From Bacillota bacterium (GTDB lineage Bacteria > Bacillota_E > JAJZYS01 > JAJYTV01), in assembly GCA_021845645.1 (NCBI GenBank), contig JAJZVM010000092.1, forward strand, positions 1 to 15,298: a DNA stretch of 15,298 nucleotides. Reading direction: 5' to 3'. Numbering within the stretch: the first letter of the stretch is position 1; every line of letters starts with the position of its first letter. Of this stretch, positions 7,782 through 14,007 are shown in pieces. Under the pieces are notes generated by a model. The model was not told the origin of the DNA. It searched no databases and saw nothing but the letters and a program-made list of their open reading frames with translations. A program made the position numbers and the translations under genes.

Positions 7782-8087
7782 CTACAGGTAGGTTTCGCCG
7801 TAGTTGCGCAGGGAGTCCAGCACAGGCAGAAGGCCGAGGCCCTTCGGGGTCAGCTCATAGGTCACGCGCACAGGGGCGCCGCGATGCTCGCTGCGTCGCA
7901 CGACGCCCTGGCGCTCCAAGGTCTTGAGACGGTCTGACAGGGTCTTTGGCGAGATTCCCGCCAGGGATGACTGAAGTTCGCCGAACCGCCTGGTGCCTTC
8001 GCTGAGATCGCGCAGGATGAGCAGCGTCCAGCGATTGCCTACGATGGAGGCGGCGCGTGCAAGTGGGCAGGGGGCCTGCTGCGGCAA
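7782..8087 (-). CDS. HxlR-family winged-helix transcriptional regulator
   Basis: A small DNA-binding protein of about 101 residues. It has the family hallmark near the N-terminus, CPLARAASIVGNRWTLLILR, then a helix-turn-helix region (FGELQSSLAGISPKTLSDRL) and a wing followed by YELTPKG. HxlR proteins bind as dimers to short palindromes and often control a divergent neighbour or themselves; some sense oxidants or aldehydes through the N-terminal Cys. I chose the TTG at 8087 because AAAGGTGG lies six to seven bases upstream. An in-frame GTG at 8120 would add 11 residues but lacks a ribosome binding site and would fall almost at the candidate transcription start. It is divergent from the amidohydrolase gene and directly upstream of the penicillin-binding protein gene on the same strand. 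The family is sure; effector and targets are unknown. Confidence 0.9.
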   Translation of the reverse strand: MPQQAPCPLARAASIVGNRWTLLILRDLSEGTRRFGELQSSLAGISPKTLSDRLKTLERQGVVRRSEHRGAPVRVTYELTPKGLGLLPVLDSLRNYGETYL

Positions 8088-8093
8088 GACGTA

Positions 8094-8102
8094 CCCACCT
8101 TT
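8094..8102 (-). promoter_or_regulatory. Ribosome binding site deciding the TTG start of the HxlR gene
   Basis: On the minus strand AAAGGTGGG lies six bases before TTG 8087. No comparable site precedes the in-frame GTG at 8120. Confidence 0.55.
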
Positions 8103-8134
8103 CTGCTGGGACGCTAGCACATGGCTTGGCGGGG

Positions 8135-8163
8135 TGTAAAGGGCGTCGCGTCGCCCATCGCAA
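8135..8163 (-). promoter_or_regulatory. Candidate HxlR-operon promoter
   Basis: On the minus strand TTGCGA (8163-8158) and TTTACA (8140-8135) are separated by exactly 17 bases. They match the vegetative consensus at four and three of six positions, so this is weak. The expected start near 8128 leaves a leader of about 40 bases before the TTG at 8087. The spacer is almost entirely filled by a palindrome. Confidence 0.3.
8141..8156. promoter_or_regulatory. Near-perfect 16-base palindrome, candidate HxlR operator
   Basis: GGGCGTCGCGTCGCCC is self-complementary except at the two symmetric T positions (GGGCG-T-CGCG-T-CGCCC). It lies inside the 17-base spacer of the candidate HxlR promoter. It is also upstream of a TATGCT (8175-8180) that could serve the divergent amidohydrolase gene. 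Position and symmetry suit an autoregulatory site. The GC content of the region makes chance palindromes more likely than usual. Confidence 0.35.
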
Positions 8164-8289
8164 GGTTCGAATGCTATGCTCGGACAAGGGGAAGGGGTAT
8201 CCGCGGCCGCGACGGCTCCGTGGCGCGTGCCTGCGCTGGTACCTTCGGCCGGTCGCCCGGAAATTTCCTGTGGGGAGGGGCTGGAGGGA

Positions 8290-9762
8290 ATGGAGGAGAC
8301 CGTGATCTACCACGGTGCGGACGTCGCGGGACAAGACGCCGTGGCCGTGGGCGGAGGGCGCATTCTGGCGCTTGGTCCCGGCGATCGGCTGCACAGGCAG
8401 TTCCCCTGGGCCACCGTGCGCAGCGTTGCCGGACGGTTCCTGCCGGGTTTCCTGGATGGTCATCTGCACCTCCTATCGTATGGTCGCGCCTTGGGTGAGC
8501 TCGACCTTGCGGGGCTTGCCGCGCCCGACGCGCGCCAAGCGCTCCTCGCCGCGCGTGGCGCCCAGGACGGGTGGCTGCGCGGTCGGGGCGCCAGCACCAG
8601 CCTGCTGGTCGAGCTGGCCAGGGACCAGAACCTCCTTGGCCGCCTCGCGCCACTGCGCATCTGGGCGCACGACCTGCACACCCTGCTCAGCGATCCTGGC
8701 AGCGTGCGGGCCCTGGGCCTGGACCGTCAGGTGCCGCCCGGTGGCGCCGTGGAACGGGGACCTGACGGTCTGCCCACAGGGCTCTTGCGCGAGGCTGCCG
8801 CGCTGCCGCTGGCCGCGGCGGCGGACCAGGACCAGGGCGGCGCGGAGGCCGCCGTGGAGCGGGCCATTCGCGATCTCTGGCGGCGCGGCATCGTGGGCGC
8901 GGTGACCTTCGAGACCCCGGAGGGCGTCGCGGCGGTCGCCTCCGCCACAGGCCGGCTGCCGTTCCAGGCGTACGTGTACCAGACGGCGGCCAGCATCGGC
9001 CGGGGCCAGCGGCCCCGGCGGCTGGGGCGACGGGCGGCGCTCGTTGGGGCAAAGTTCTTTCTCGACGGCACGCTCGGCTCACGCACGGCCTGGCTGCTGG
9101 CGCCGTATGCCGATGCCCCCGGCACGGGCCTGCCGCGGCACGATCCGGAAGAGCTGCGCGGCTCCATGCGCAGCCTTGCGCGCCGCGGCTTCTCCCTTGC
9201 GGTGCACGCGATAGGGGACGCCGCCGCGCAGGCAGCCCTGGGACTCCTCGAGTCCTTGTCGCCGGCCGACGCGCCGCACCGCATCGAGCACCTGCAGCTG
9301 GTGCCCGAGGGATTCGCCGAGCGACTCGCGGCGGCCGACGTCACCGCTTCCATCCAGCCGTGCCACCTCGAGCAGGATCTCGCGGACGCGCGCAGGGCAT
9401 GGGCGGACCGCCTTGCCCGGGCGTACCCTTACCGCGCCTTCGGCGACGCCGGCGCGCGCATCGCTCTCGGGTCGGATGCGCCCGTCGAAAGCCCCTCGCC
9501 GGCGCTCAACCTCAAGTGGGCACTCGGCGCCGACGCGGTTGGCGGTGGTGCGCGCCATGGCTTGGATCTTGACCTGGCACTGCGAGGGTACCGGGACGGG
9601 GTTTACCAGAGCGTCGGCGTTCGTAGCCAGGACATCGCGCCCGGAGCCCGCGCCGACCTCGTGCTCTATCGGCAGGGACCCGAGCATGGCGATGACCCGC
9701 TGCTGGTGCTGAGCGAGGGTCAGGAGGTATTCAGGGCCGCCGGAGCGTACGTGGAAGAATAG
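8290..9762 (+). CDS. YtcJ-type amidohydrolase (amidohydrolase_3 family)
   Basis: A 490-residue metal-dependent hydrolase of the amidohydrolase superfamily. Metal-binding candidates are visible: GHLH (His58, His60) after LPGFLD; Lys255 in AKFFLDGTLGSR; His306 in VHAIGD; His334 in RIEHLQ; Asp396 in LGSDAPVE. An N-terminal strand region and the C-terminal PGARADLVLY complete the small beta domain. Members hydrolyse C-N bonds in amides or cyclic amides, and most have no known substrate. At 490 residues it is somewhat shorter than the usual 530 or so. The WIxGxGWD-like block of many YtcJ proteins is degraded here to WLRGRGAS. The ATG at 8290 is chosen because of GGGGAGG about ten bases upstream. 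It is first in a plus-strand run, 54 bases before the crotonase gene, and divergent from the HxlR regulator. Confidence 0.85.
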   Translation: MEETVIYHGADVAGQDAVAVGGGRILALGPGDRLHRQFPWATVRSVAGRFLPGFLDGHLHLLSYGRALGELDLAGLAAPDARQALLAARGAQDGWLRGRGASTSLLVELARDQNLLGRLAPLRIWAHDLHTLLSDPGSVRALGLDRQVPPGGAVERGPDGLPTGLLREAAALPLAAAADQDQGGAEAAVERAIRDLWRRGIVGAVTFETPEGVAAVASATGRLPFQAYVYQTAASIGRGQRPRRLGRRAALVGAKFFLDGTLGSRTAWLLAPYADAPGTGLPRHDPEELRGSMRSLARRGFSLAVHAIGDAAAQAALGLLESLSPADAPHRIEHLQLVPEGFAERLAAADVTASIQPCHLEQDLADARRAWADRLARAYPYRAFGDAGARIALGSDAPVESPSPALNLKWALGADAVGGGARHGLDLDLALRGYRDGVYQSVGVRSQDIAPGARADLVLYRQGPEHGDDPLLVLSEGQEVFRAAGAYVEE

Positions 9763-9789
9763 TCGGTAGCGCCGGCACCAGCGGTGTAC

Positions 9790-9813
9790 CTTCGTCACTG
9801 AAGTGAGGCGAAG
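9790..9813 (+). promoter_or_regulatory. Small hairpin overlapping the crotonase ribosome binding site
   Basis: CTTCG-TCAC (9790-9798) pairs with GTGA-GG-CGAAG (9803-9813) around a four-base loop, with a two-base GG bulge. The GAGG of the presumed ribosome binding site (9805-9808) lies in the second arm. It could dampen initiation or act as a weak attenuator after the amidohydrolase gene; no T-run follows. Function is inferred. Confidence 0.3.
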
Positions 9814-9816
9814 CCT

Positions 9817-10533
9817 TTGGCCAGTCTCTTGCAGGAACGCATGGGCAACGTCGTGCTCCTCACGTTCAACCGCCCCGAGGTCCGCAACGCGGTCGACGAG
9901 GAGCTCTCGCATCGATTCGCGCGGGCCGTCCGCCAGGCGATCGGGGAGGCTTCCGCCATCTGCCTGCGCGGCGCGGGGCCTGTCTTCTGCGCCGGCGGTG
10001 ACCTCGCCGCGCTCAAGGACGACGACGACCTGGCCCTCGGGGTGATGACCGAGATGCGCGCCACCCTTGCGGTGCTGAGGGCGGCGCCGATCCCGGTGAT
10101 CGCTTACGTGGAGGGTCTCGCCGTGGGCGGAGGGGCCGAGATCGTCGCCTCGTCGGACGTGGTGTGCGCGACGCCCGGCGCCGCCTTTCAGTTCGTCCAG
10201 GCGAACGTGGGCCTCAGTCCGGGCTGGGGCGGCGGCGTGGCCCTGGCGGAGCGCGTCGGCCGGGGCAGGGCACTCGATCTTCTGCTCACGGCGCGCCGGG
10301 TCGGCGTCGCGGAGGCCCGCGGCCTCGGCCTCGTCGATCGCGTGCTCATTCCCGCGGATCTACCGGCCTATCTGCGGCAGGCCGCGTTTCAGGACCGCCA
10401 ACTGGCCGCCGCGGTGGTTTCGTCGCTGCGCGGCGACGAGGAGGGCGCCGAGCGGGCGAAGCGTGAGTTCGAGAAACTCTGGCGCGGCGCTGGCCATCAT
10501 GCGTCGGTGCGGCGCTTTCTGGACGGCAGGTAG
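9817..10533 (+). CDS. Enoyl-CoA hydratase/isomerase (crotonase) family protein
   Basis: A 238-residue crotonase-fold protein, slightly shorter than the usual 255-260. The NRPEVRNAVD block (18-27), oxyanion-hole CAGGDL (58-63) and GGGAEI (104-109) are clear, followed by GWGGGVALAERVGRGRALDLLL. The first catalytic Glu of classical hydratases is kept as Glu108. The second, normally in a PEI..G stretch, corresponds to Gln128 in FVQANVGLSPGWGG. Classical hydratase activity is therefore doubtful; an isomerase, or a decarboxylase like methylmalonyl-CoA or ethylmalonyl-CoA decarboxylase, is possible. The TTG start at 9817 has GAGG eight bases upstream and gives the usual LLQERMGNV lead-in. The internal ATG at 9841 would cut into the first strand. 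It lies 20 bases before the alpha/beta hydrolase gene. The fold is sure; the reaction is not. Confidence 0.88.
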   Translation: MASLLQERMGNVVLLTFNRPEVRNAVDEELSHRFARAVRQAIGEASAICLRGAGPVFCAGGDLAALKDDDDLALGVMTEMRATLAVLRAAPIPVIAYVEGLAVGGGAEIVASSDVVCATPGAAFQFVQANVGLSPGWGGGVALAERVGRGRALDLLLTARRVGVAEARGLGLVDRVLIPADLPAYLRQAAFQDRQLAAAVVSSLRGDEEGAERAKREFEKLWRGAGHHASVRRFLDGR

Positions 10534-10553
10534 CGGAGGGGAGTGCAAGATCC

Positions 10554-11297
10554 TTGGCCTTGGCGCAAAGGATGATCGAGACGGCCGCGGGTTCACTGGC
10601 CGCCTACGGTGAGGTGGGCGGACCCTGTCTCCTGGTGCACGGCGCGGGAGAGGACGCGTCCATCTACGCCGAGCAGCTCGAGGCCGTGCCGGGTACCTGG
10701 GCGATTGACCTTCCGGGTCATGGGCGATCGCTCGGCCAAGGTTTCCGCGACGTGCCCTCGTACGCCGGGCTTGTCCTGGATGTCGCTCGCCGCTTGAGGC
10801 CGGGGGGGCTCTGTCTTGGCGGCCACTCCATGGGAGGGGCCATCGTGCTGGAGGCCGCCCTGGCGCAGCCGCAGATGGTGAAGGGACTCGTCCTGATCGC
10901 CACCGGCGGCCGTCTGCGGGTGCATCCGGACCTGCTTGCGGCCTTAGCGGCAGGGGAAGCGATGCCGCAGGCGTTCGTGGACTTCATGTTCGCTCCCGAC
11001 GTGTCGCCCGAGGCCCGCAGCCGCCTGCCCGAGGCCGACCGTCACGTGCAGTACGGCGACTTTCTCGCGTGCGACGCGTTCGATGTGCTCGGGCGGCTCG
11101 GGGAGATCCGCCAGAGGGCCCTCGTGCTGGTCGGCGACCGTGACCGGATGACGCCCGAGAAATATGCGCGGACGTTGGCCGCGGCACTCTCCGCGGAACT
11201 TGAGGTCATTCCGGGCGCGGGGCATATGCTGACGCTTGAGGCGCCGCAGGAGCTGAGCCGCAGCCTTGACCGATTCATGACAGGAGGTGTCCGTTAG
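10554..11297 (+). CDS. Cytoplasmic alpha/beta hydrolase
   Basis: A 247-residue alpha/beta-hydrolase-fold protein without a signal peptide. LLVHGAGEDAS (26-36) forms the oxyanion region, and IDLPGHGRS (51-59) is the usual strand-4 block. The nucleophile elbow GHSMGG gives Ser92. The acid is Asp197 in VGDRDRMTP and the base is His224 in PGAGHMLTLEAP. Such proteins cleave esters or thioesters or act in breakdown of aromatic ring-fission products; the sequence does not decide. It is unrelated in detail to the three exported hydrolases on the other strand. The TTG start has GGAGGGGAG ten bases upstream; the ATG at 10572 has its purines too close. It is packed between the crotonase gene and the HAD gene, only two bases before the latter, so coupled expression is likely. 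Confidence 0.87.
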   Translation: MALAQRMIETAAGSLAAYGEVGGPCLLVHGAGEDASIYAEQLEAVPGTWAIDLPGHGRSLGQGFRDVPSYAGLVLDVARRLRPGGLCLGGHSMGGAIVLEAALAQPQMVKGLVLIATGGRLRVHPDLLAALAAGEAMPQAFVDFMFAPDVSPEARSRLPEADRHVQYGDFLACDAFDVLGRLGEIRQRALVLVGDRDRMTPEKYARTLAAALSAELEVIPGAGHMLTLEAPQELSRSLDRFMTGGVR

Positions 11298-11299
11298 CG

Positions 11300-12154
11300 G
11301 TGGAGTACCGAGGTGTGCTGGCCATCGACCTCGACGGCACCTTGGTGCACCGTGGGCTCGAGATCCTGAGAAGCGATCTGCAGGCGATCCGTGAGGCGCG
11401 CGACGCCGGTCTCCTGCCAGTGGTGGCGACAGGGCGCCGCGTGGCCACCAGCCGCCGCTTCGCGCGCGATCTCGGCCTGACGGACTGTCCACTCATCGCC
11501 TGCGATGGCGCCCTCGTCCTAGACCCCGAGGATGGGGCGCCGTGGCGCGCGACGGAGGTGCCGCGGCCGGCGGTGGCCAAGGTGGCGGAGCTTTGCCGCA
11601 AGCATGGCGTCAGCGTGGGCTTCTCCACACGCCAGGGCCTGTTCGTGCAGGCGGGTGCGGTCGCGCTGCACCCGTGGCGCCATCTTTGGCGGCGCGGAGC
11701 GCTGCGCTCCCCCGGCCGCCTGCGGCGTGCTCTCTGGGACCTGAGCGAACGCCGCGTGGTGCAGGGCCGCTACGAGCAGGCTCCCGGCATGCCCGTCTAC
11801 AAGATCGACCTTTTCGGCCCAGGCTCCGCCGAGGCCAGGACGTGGCTCGAAGGCGAGATCGAGGGCGTCGAGGAGACCGCCCCGGTGGGGCCGCTCGAAC
11901 TGGTGGCCACCGGCGTCGACAAGGCCAGCGGGGTCGAGGTGGTGCTCGACCGGCTCGGCCTCGACTGGTCGCGGGTGATCGCGATCGGCAACGACTGGAA
12001 CGATCGCGAGATGATCGCAAGGGCTGGGTTCGGCGTCGCCATGGCCGATGCGCCACGGCCCGTGCGCGAAGTGGCGCGCTATGTGACGGGAGGGGTCCGG
12101 GAGGGCGGCGCGGGCGCAGCCATCGAGACCTACCTCGGCCTGCTGACGACCTGA
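11300..12154 (+). CDS. Cof-type HAD-superfamily phosphatase (subfamily IIB)
   Basis: A 284-residue Mg-dependent hydrolase of phosphorylated metabolites. Motif I is AIDLDGTL with nucleophile Asp10 and acid/base Asp12. Motif II is VVATGRR with Thr44. Motif III Lys208 is in GVDKASGVEVVLDRLG. Motif IV is GNDWNDREMI (230-239) with Asp232 and Asp235. The C2-type cap lies between about residues 80 and 195. The canonical order and length match Cof, YidA and YwpJ proteins, which act on sugar phosphates or flavin and pyridoxal phosphates; the substrate is not readable. The GTG start has AGGAGGT 11 bases upstream, inside the end of the preceding gene. It is last in the four-gene run, and a stem-loop that may act as terminator begins at its stop codon. 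Confidence 0.9.
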   Translation: MEYRGVLAIDLDGTLVHRGLEILRSDLQAIREARDAGLLPVVATGRRVATSRRFARDLGLTDCPLIACDGALVLDPEDGAPWRATEVPRPAVAKVAELCRKHGVSVGFSTRQGLFVQAGAVALHPWRHLWRRGALRSPGRLRRALWDLSERRVVQGRYEQAPGMPVYKIDLFGPGSAEARTWLEGEIEGVEETAPVGPLELVATGVDKASGVEVVLDRLGLDWSRVIAIGNDWNDREMIARAGFGVAMADAPRPVREVARYVTGGVREGGAGAAIETYLGLLTT

Positions 12155-12170
12155 CGCCAGGCGTTATAAT
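12143..12170 (+). promoter_or_regulatory. Promoter of etfBA with a perfect TATAAT box
   Basis: TATAAT at 12165-12170 follows CTGACG (12143-12148, four of six consensus bases) with a 16-base spacer. The start is expected near 12177, giving a leader of about 30 bases to the TTG of etfB. The -35 box lies in the end of the HAD coding sequence. In so GC-rich a region an exact TATAAT is conspicuous. Confidence 0.65.
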
Positions 12171-12186
12171 CGCCTTGGCGTGTTTT
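12154..12186 (+). terminator. Stem-loop with short T-run after the HAD gene, enclosing the -10 box
   Basis: ACGCCA-GGCG (12154-12163) pairs with CGCC-T-TGGCGT (12171-12181), ten pairs with one bulged base, around a seven-base loop TTATAAT. GTTTT follows at 12182-12186. This has the form of an intrinsic terminator for the upstream genes although the T-run is short. The loop contains the -10 box of the next operon. It could instead be an operator dyad over the promoter. Confidence 0.45.
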
Positions 12187-12190
12187 GGTC

Positions 12191-12199
12191 GGAGGAGGG
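12191..12199 (+). promoter_or_regulatory. Ribosome binding site deciding the TTG start of etfB
   Basis: GGAGGAGGG ends seven bases before TTG 12207. The frame is open to 12180, but a start there would lie almost at the transcription start expected from the promoter. Confidence 0.7.
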
Positions 12200-12206
12200 T
12201 CAGTTC

Positions 12207-12965
12207 TTGCAGGTTGTCGTGCTGGTAAAGCAGGTTGCGGACACCGCTGCGCGCATCAAGCTTGCGGATGGAAAGCAGGACATCGACCGGCAGAGCGCCA
12301 GCCTGATCGTCAACCCCTATGACGAAATGGCCGTGGAAGAGGCTCTGCGCATCAAGGAAAAGCACGGTGCCACCGTCTGTGTCGTGACGCTCGGCGAAGC
12401 GAAGGCGGAGGAAGCCTTGCGCACCACCCTGGCCATGGGAGCGGACGAGGCGGCACGCGTCACGGCGCCCGCCAGCGATCCTTTGACCGTGGCGAAGGCG
12501 CTCGCGCAGGCCGTGCGGGAACTGGGGGCCGACATCGTCATCGCCGGACGCTCCGCGGCCGATGACGAGCAGGGCCAGGTCGGCGCGCTGGTGGCGACCG
12601 AGCTCGGCTGGCCCCATGTGACCGAGGTGACAAAGCTCGAACTTTCGGGTGACGCAGGCGTCGCCGAGCGCGAGGTGGAGGGCGGCGTCGAGGTGCTCGA
12701 CTTCAGCCTGCCGGTCGTTGTGACGGCGCAGGAAGGGCTCAATACGCCACGCTACGCGTCGCTGCCCGGCATCATGAAGGCCAAGCGCAAGGAGATCCGC
12801 CAGATCGCTGTCGATGGCGCCACGCTGGGACAACCCGTGCTGGAGACGCGCTCGCTGGAGCTGCCACCGGCCAGGGCTCAAGGCAAGATCCTTTCCGGAC
12901 TCGAACCGGCCGCGGCAGCCAAGGAGCTCGTCCGCATCCTGCACGAGGAAGCCAAGCTGATCTAG
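12207..12965 (+). CDS. etfB: Electron transfer flavoprotein beta subunit
   Basis: A 252-residue subunit of the cytoplasmic ETF heterodimer, which carries electrons from acyl-CoA and related dehydrogenases to the quinone pool. It opens with MQVVVLVKQV, the family's usual start. NPYDEMAVEEALRIKE (36-51) is the typical motif. AGRSAADDEQGQVG (113-126) is the nucleotide-binding block that holds AMP in classical ETF. EGLNTPRYASLPGIMKAKRK (176-195) is the ETF-beta signature and dehydrogenase recognition loop. Length matches the family. The TTG start at 12207 is supported by the adjacent strong ribosome binding site and the promoter. etfA follows after 14 bases. No ETF-quinone oxidoreductase or acyl-CoA dehydrogenase lies in the window, so the partner is unknown. 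A bifurcating role cannot be judged. Confidence 0.96.
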   Translation: MQVVVLVKQVADTAARIKLADGKQDIDRQSASLIVNPYDEMAVEEALRIKEKHGATVCVVTLGEAKAEEALRTTLAMGADEAARVTAPASDPLTVAKALAQAVRELGADIVIAGRSAADDEQGQVGALVATELGWPHVTEVTKLELSGDAGVAEREVEGGVEVLDFSLPVVVTAQEGLNTPRYASLPGIMKAKRKEIRQIAVDGATLGQPVLETRSLELPPARAQGKILSGLEPAAAAKELVRILHEEAKLI

Positions 12966-12979
12966 GGAGGCGTCATCCG

Positions 12980-13948
12980 GTGATTCTTGCGGTCTTGGAA
13001 CAAAGTGACGGGTCGCTCAAGAAGATCTCGGCCGAACTCGCCGCGGCCGCCCGCAAGGCCCAGGCCCTCCTGGGAGCGGACGGCGTCGCGCTGCTGCTGG
13101 TTGGCGCGGATCCGACGACGGTGGACGCAGCCACGGCGCTCGACTGCGATCTCTGCTTGACCGTGCAGGGCGAAGCCTTTGCGACGTATGCCGCCGAAGC
13201 CTGGGCTGTGGCGGTCGTCCAGGCGGCGAAGGAAGTGTCGGCGCCGCTCGTTCTCCTCGGCTCCACGTCGTTCGGCCGGGACCTCGCGCCGCGTGTGGCG
13301 GGCATCATGCAGGCCGGCCTCCTTGCCGACCTCGGCGACCTGACCGTCGAGGACGGCCGTCTGATCGCCGAACGCAGCGTCTACTCGGGCAAGGTGATCG
13401 CCAAGGTGGCGAGCCTCAGCGACGTGACCGTCGCCACGGTGCGTCCGAACGCCTTCTCTCCCGCCGGGGCGGAGGCGTCGCCCTGCCAGCGGCGCGAGCT
13501 CGAGGTCGCGGTCGATCCCGCGTCGGTGCACTGCCGCGTACGGGAAGTGCGCCGCCAGGCCGCGACGCGCCCCGAACTGACCGAAGCCAGCGTCGTCGTG
13601 GCAGGCGGTCGCGGTCTCAAGGATCCGGAGAACTTCCATCTCGTCGAGGAACTGGCGGATCTCCTCGGTGCGGCGGTGGGCACGACGCGCGCCACGGTCG
13701 ATGCCGGCTGGCGCCCGCACAGCGAGCAGATCGGCCAGACCGGGAAGAACATCGCGCCCGCGCTCTACATCAACGTCGGGATCTCGGGGGCCGTACAGCA
13801 CATCTCCGGCGTGCTGGGCAGCCGTACGATCGTCTCGATCAACCGGGACGCCGAGGCGCCTATCTTCAAGATCTCGGACTACGGCCTCGTTGGCGACGCG
13901 CTCGAGATCCTGCCGCATCTCATCGACGAGGTGCGCCGGCTCGGCTGA
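12980..13948 (+). CDS. etfA: Electron transfer flavoprotein alpha subunit
   Basis: A 322-residue partner of EtfB that binds the redox-active FAD. The N-terminal domain (1 to about 190) has the Rossmann-like fold shared with EtfB. The C-terminal FAD domain shows AGGRGLKDPENF (208-219), GWRPHSEQIGQTG (243-255), INVGISGAVQH (264-274) and INRDAEAPIFKISDYG (287-302), the residues that contact flavin and its phosphates in the family. Length is typical. The GTG start has GGGAGG nine bases upstream. It is the last gene of the operon and converges on the glycerate kinase gene across a very strong stem-loop. Confidence 0.96.
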   Translation: MILAVLEQSDGSLKKISAELAAAARKAQALLGADGVALLLVGADPTTVDAATALDCDLCLTVQGEAFATYAAEAWAVAVVQAAKEVSAPLVLLGSTSFGRDLAPRVAGIMQAGLLADLGDLTVEDGRLIAERSVYSGKVIAKVASLSDVTVATVRPNAFSPAGAEASPCQRRELEVAVDPASVHCRVREVRRQAATRPELTEASVVVAGGRGLKDPENFHLVEELADLLGAAVGTTRATVDAGWRPHSEQIGQTGKNIAPALYINVGISGAVQHISGVLGSRTIVSINRDAEAPIFKISDYGLVGDALEILPHLIDEVRRLG

Positions 13949-14007
13949 CCCTGACGCGCAGGCGGCCGCGCCCTGATCGGGCGCGGCCGCCTGCGTTCCG
14001 GTCAGGG
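13949..14007. terminator. Very strong stem-loop between convergent etfA and glycerate kinase
   Basis: A perfect 17-base inverted repeat (13957-13973 with 13979-13995) encloses the five-base loop TGATC. An outer seven-base repeat CCCTGAC/GTCAGGG (13949-13955, 14001-14007) extends it and reaches into the stop codon of the minus-strand gene. Only TT follows the inner stem, so it lacks a proper T-run. Its place between convergent stops still suggests a bidirectional transcription end or RNA-stabilising structure. Confidence 0.75.

Larger units (their letters stand above)
8088..8289. other. Divergent intergenic region between the HxlR and amidohydrolase genes
   Basis: About 200 bases with no convincing gene. 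The plus-strand frame of the amidohydrolase remains open upstream to 8176, but that stretch has no ribosome binding site and adds residues unlike the family. The region holds the HxlR ribosome binding site, the candidate promoter and palindrome, a TTCGAA at 8167-8172, and GGGGAGGGG just before the amidohydrolase ATG. No clear -35 box for the plus strand is visible. Confidence 0.6.

Noticed and set aside
6625..7791. 388-codon plus-strand frame opposite the penicillin-binding protein gene
   Set aside because: It mirrors a firmly identified gene, has a composition rich in Arg, Asp and Gly, and has no recognisable motif.
11610..12944. 444-codon minus-strand frame opposite the HAD and etfB genes
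   Set aside because: It crosses two clear genes and the terminator/promoter region. The translation has low-complexity Arg/Pro-rich stretches and no family.
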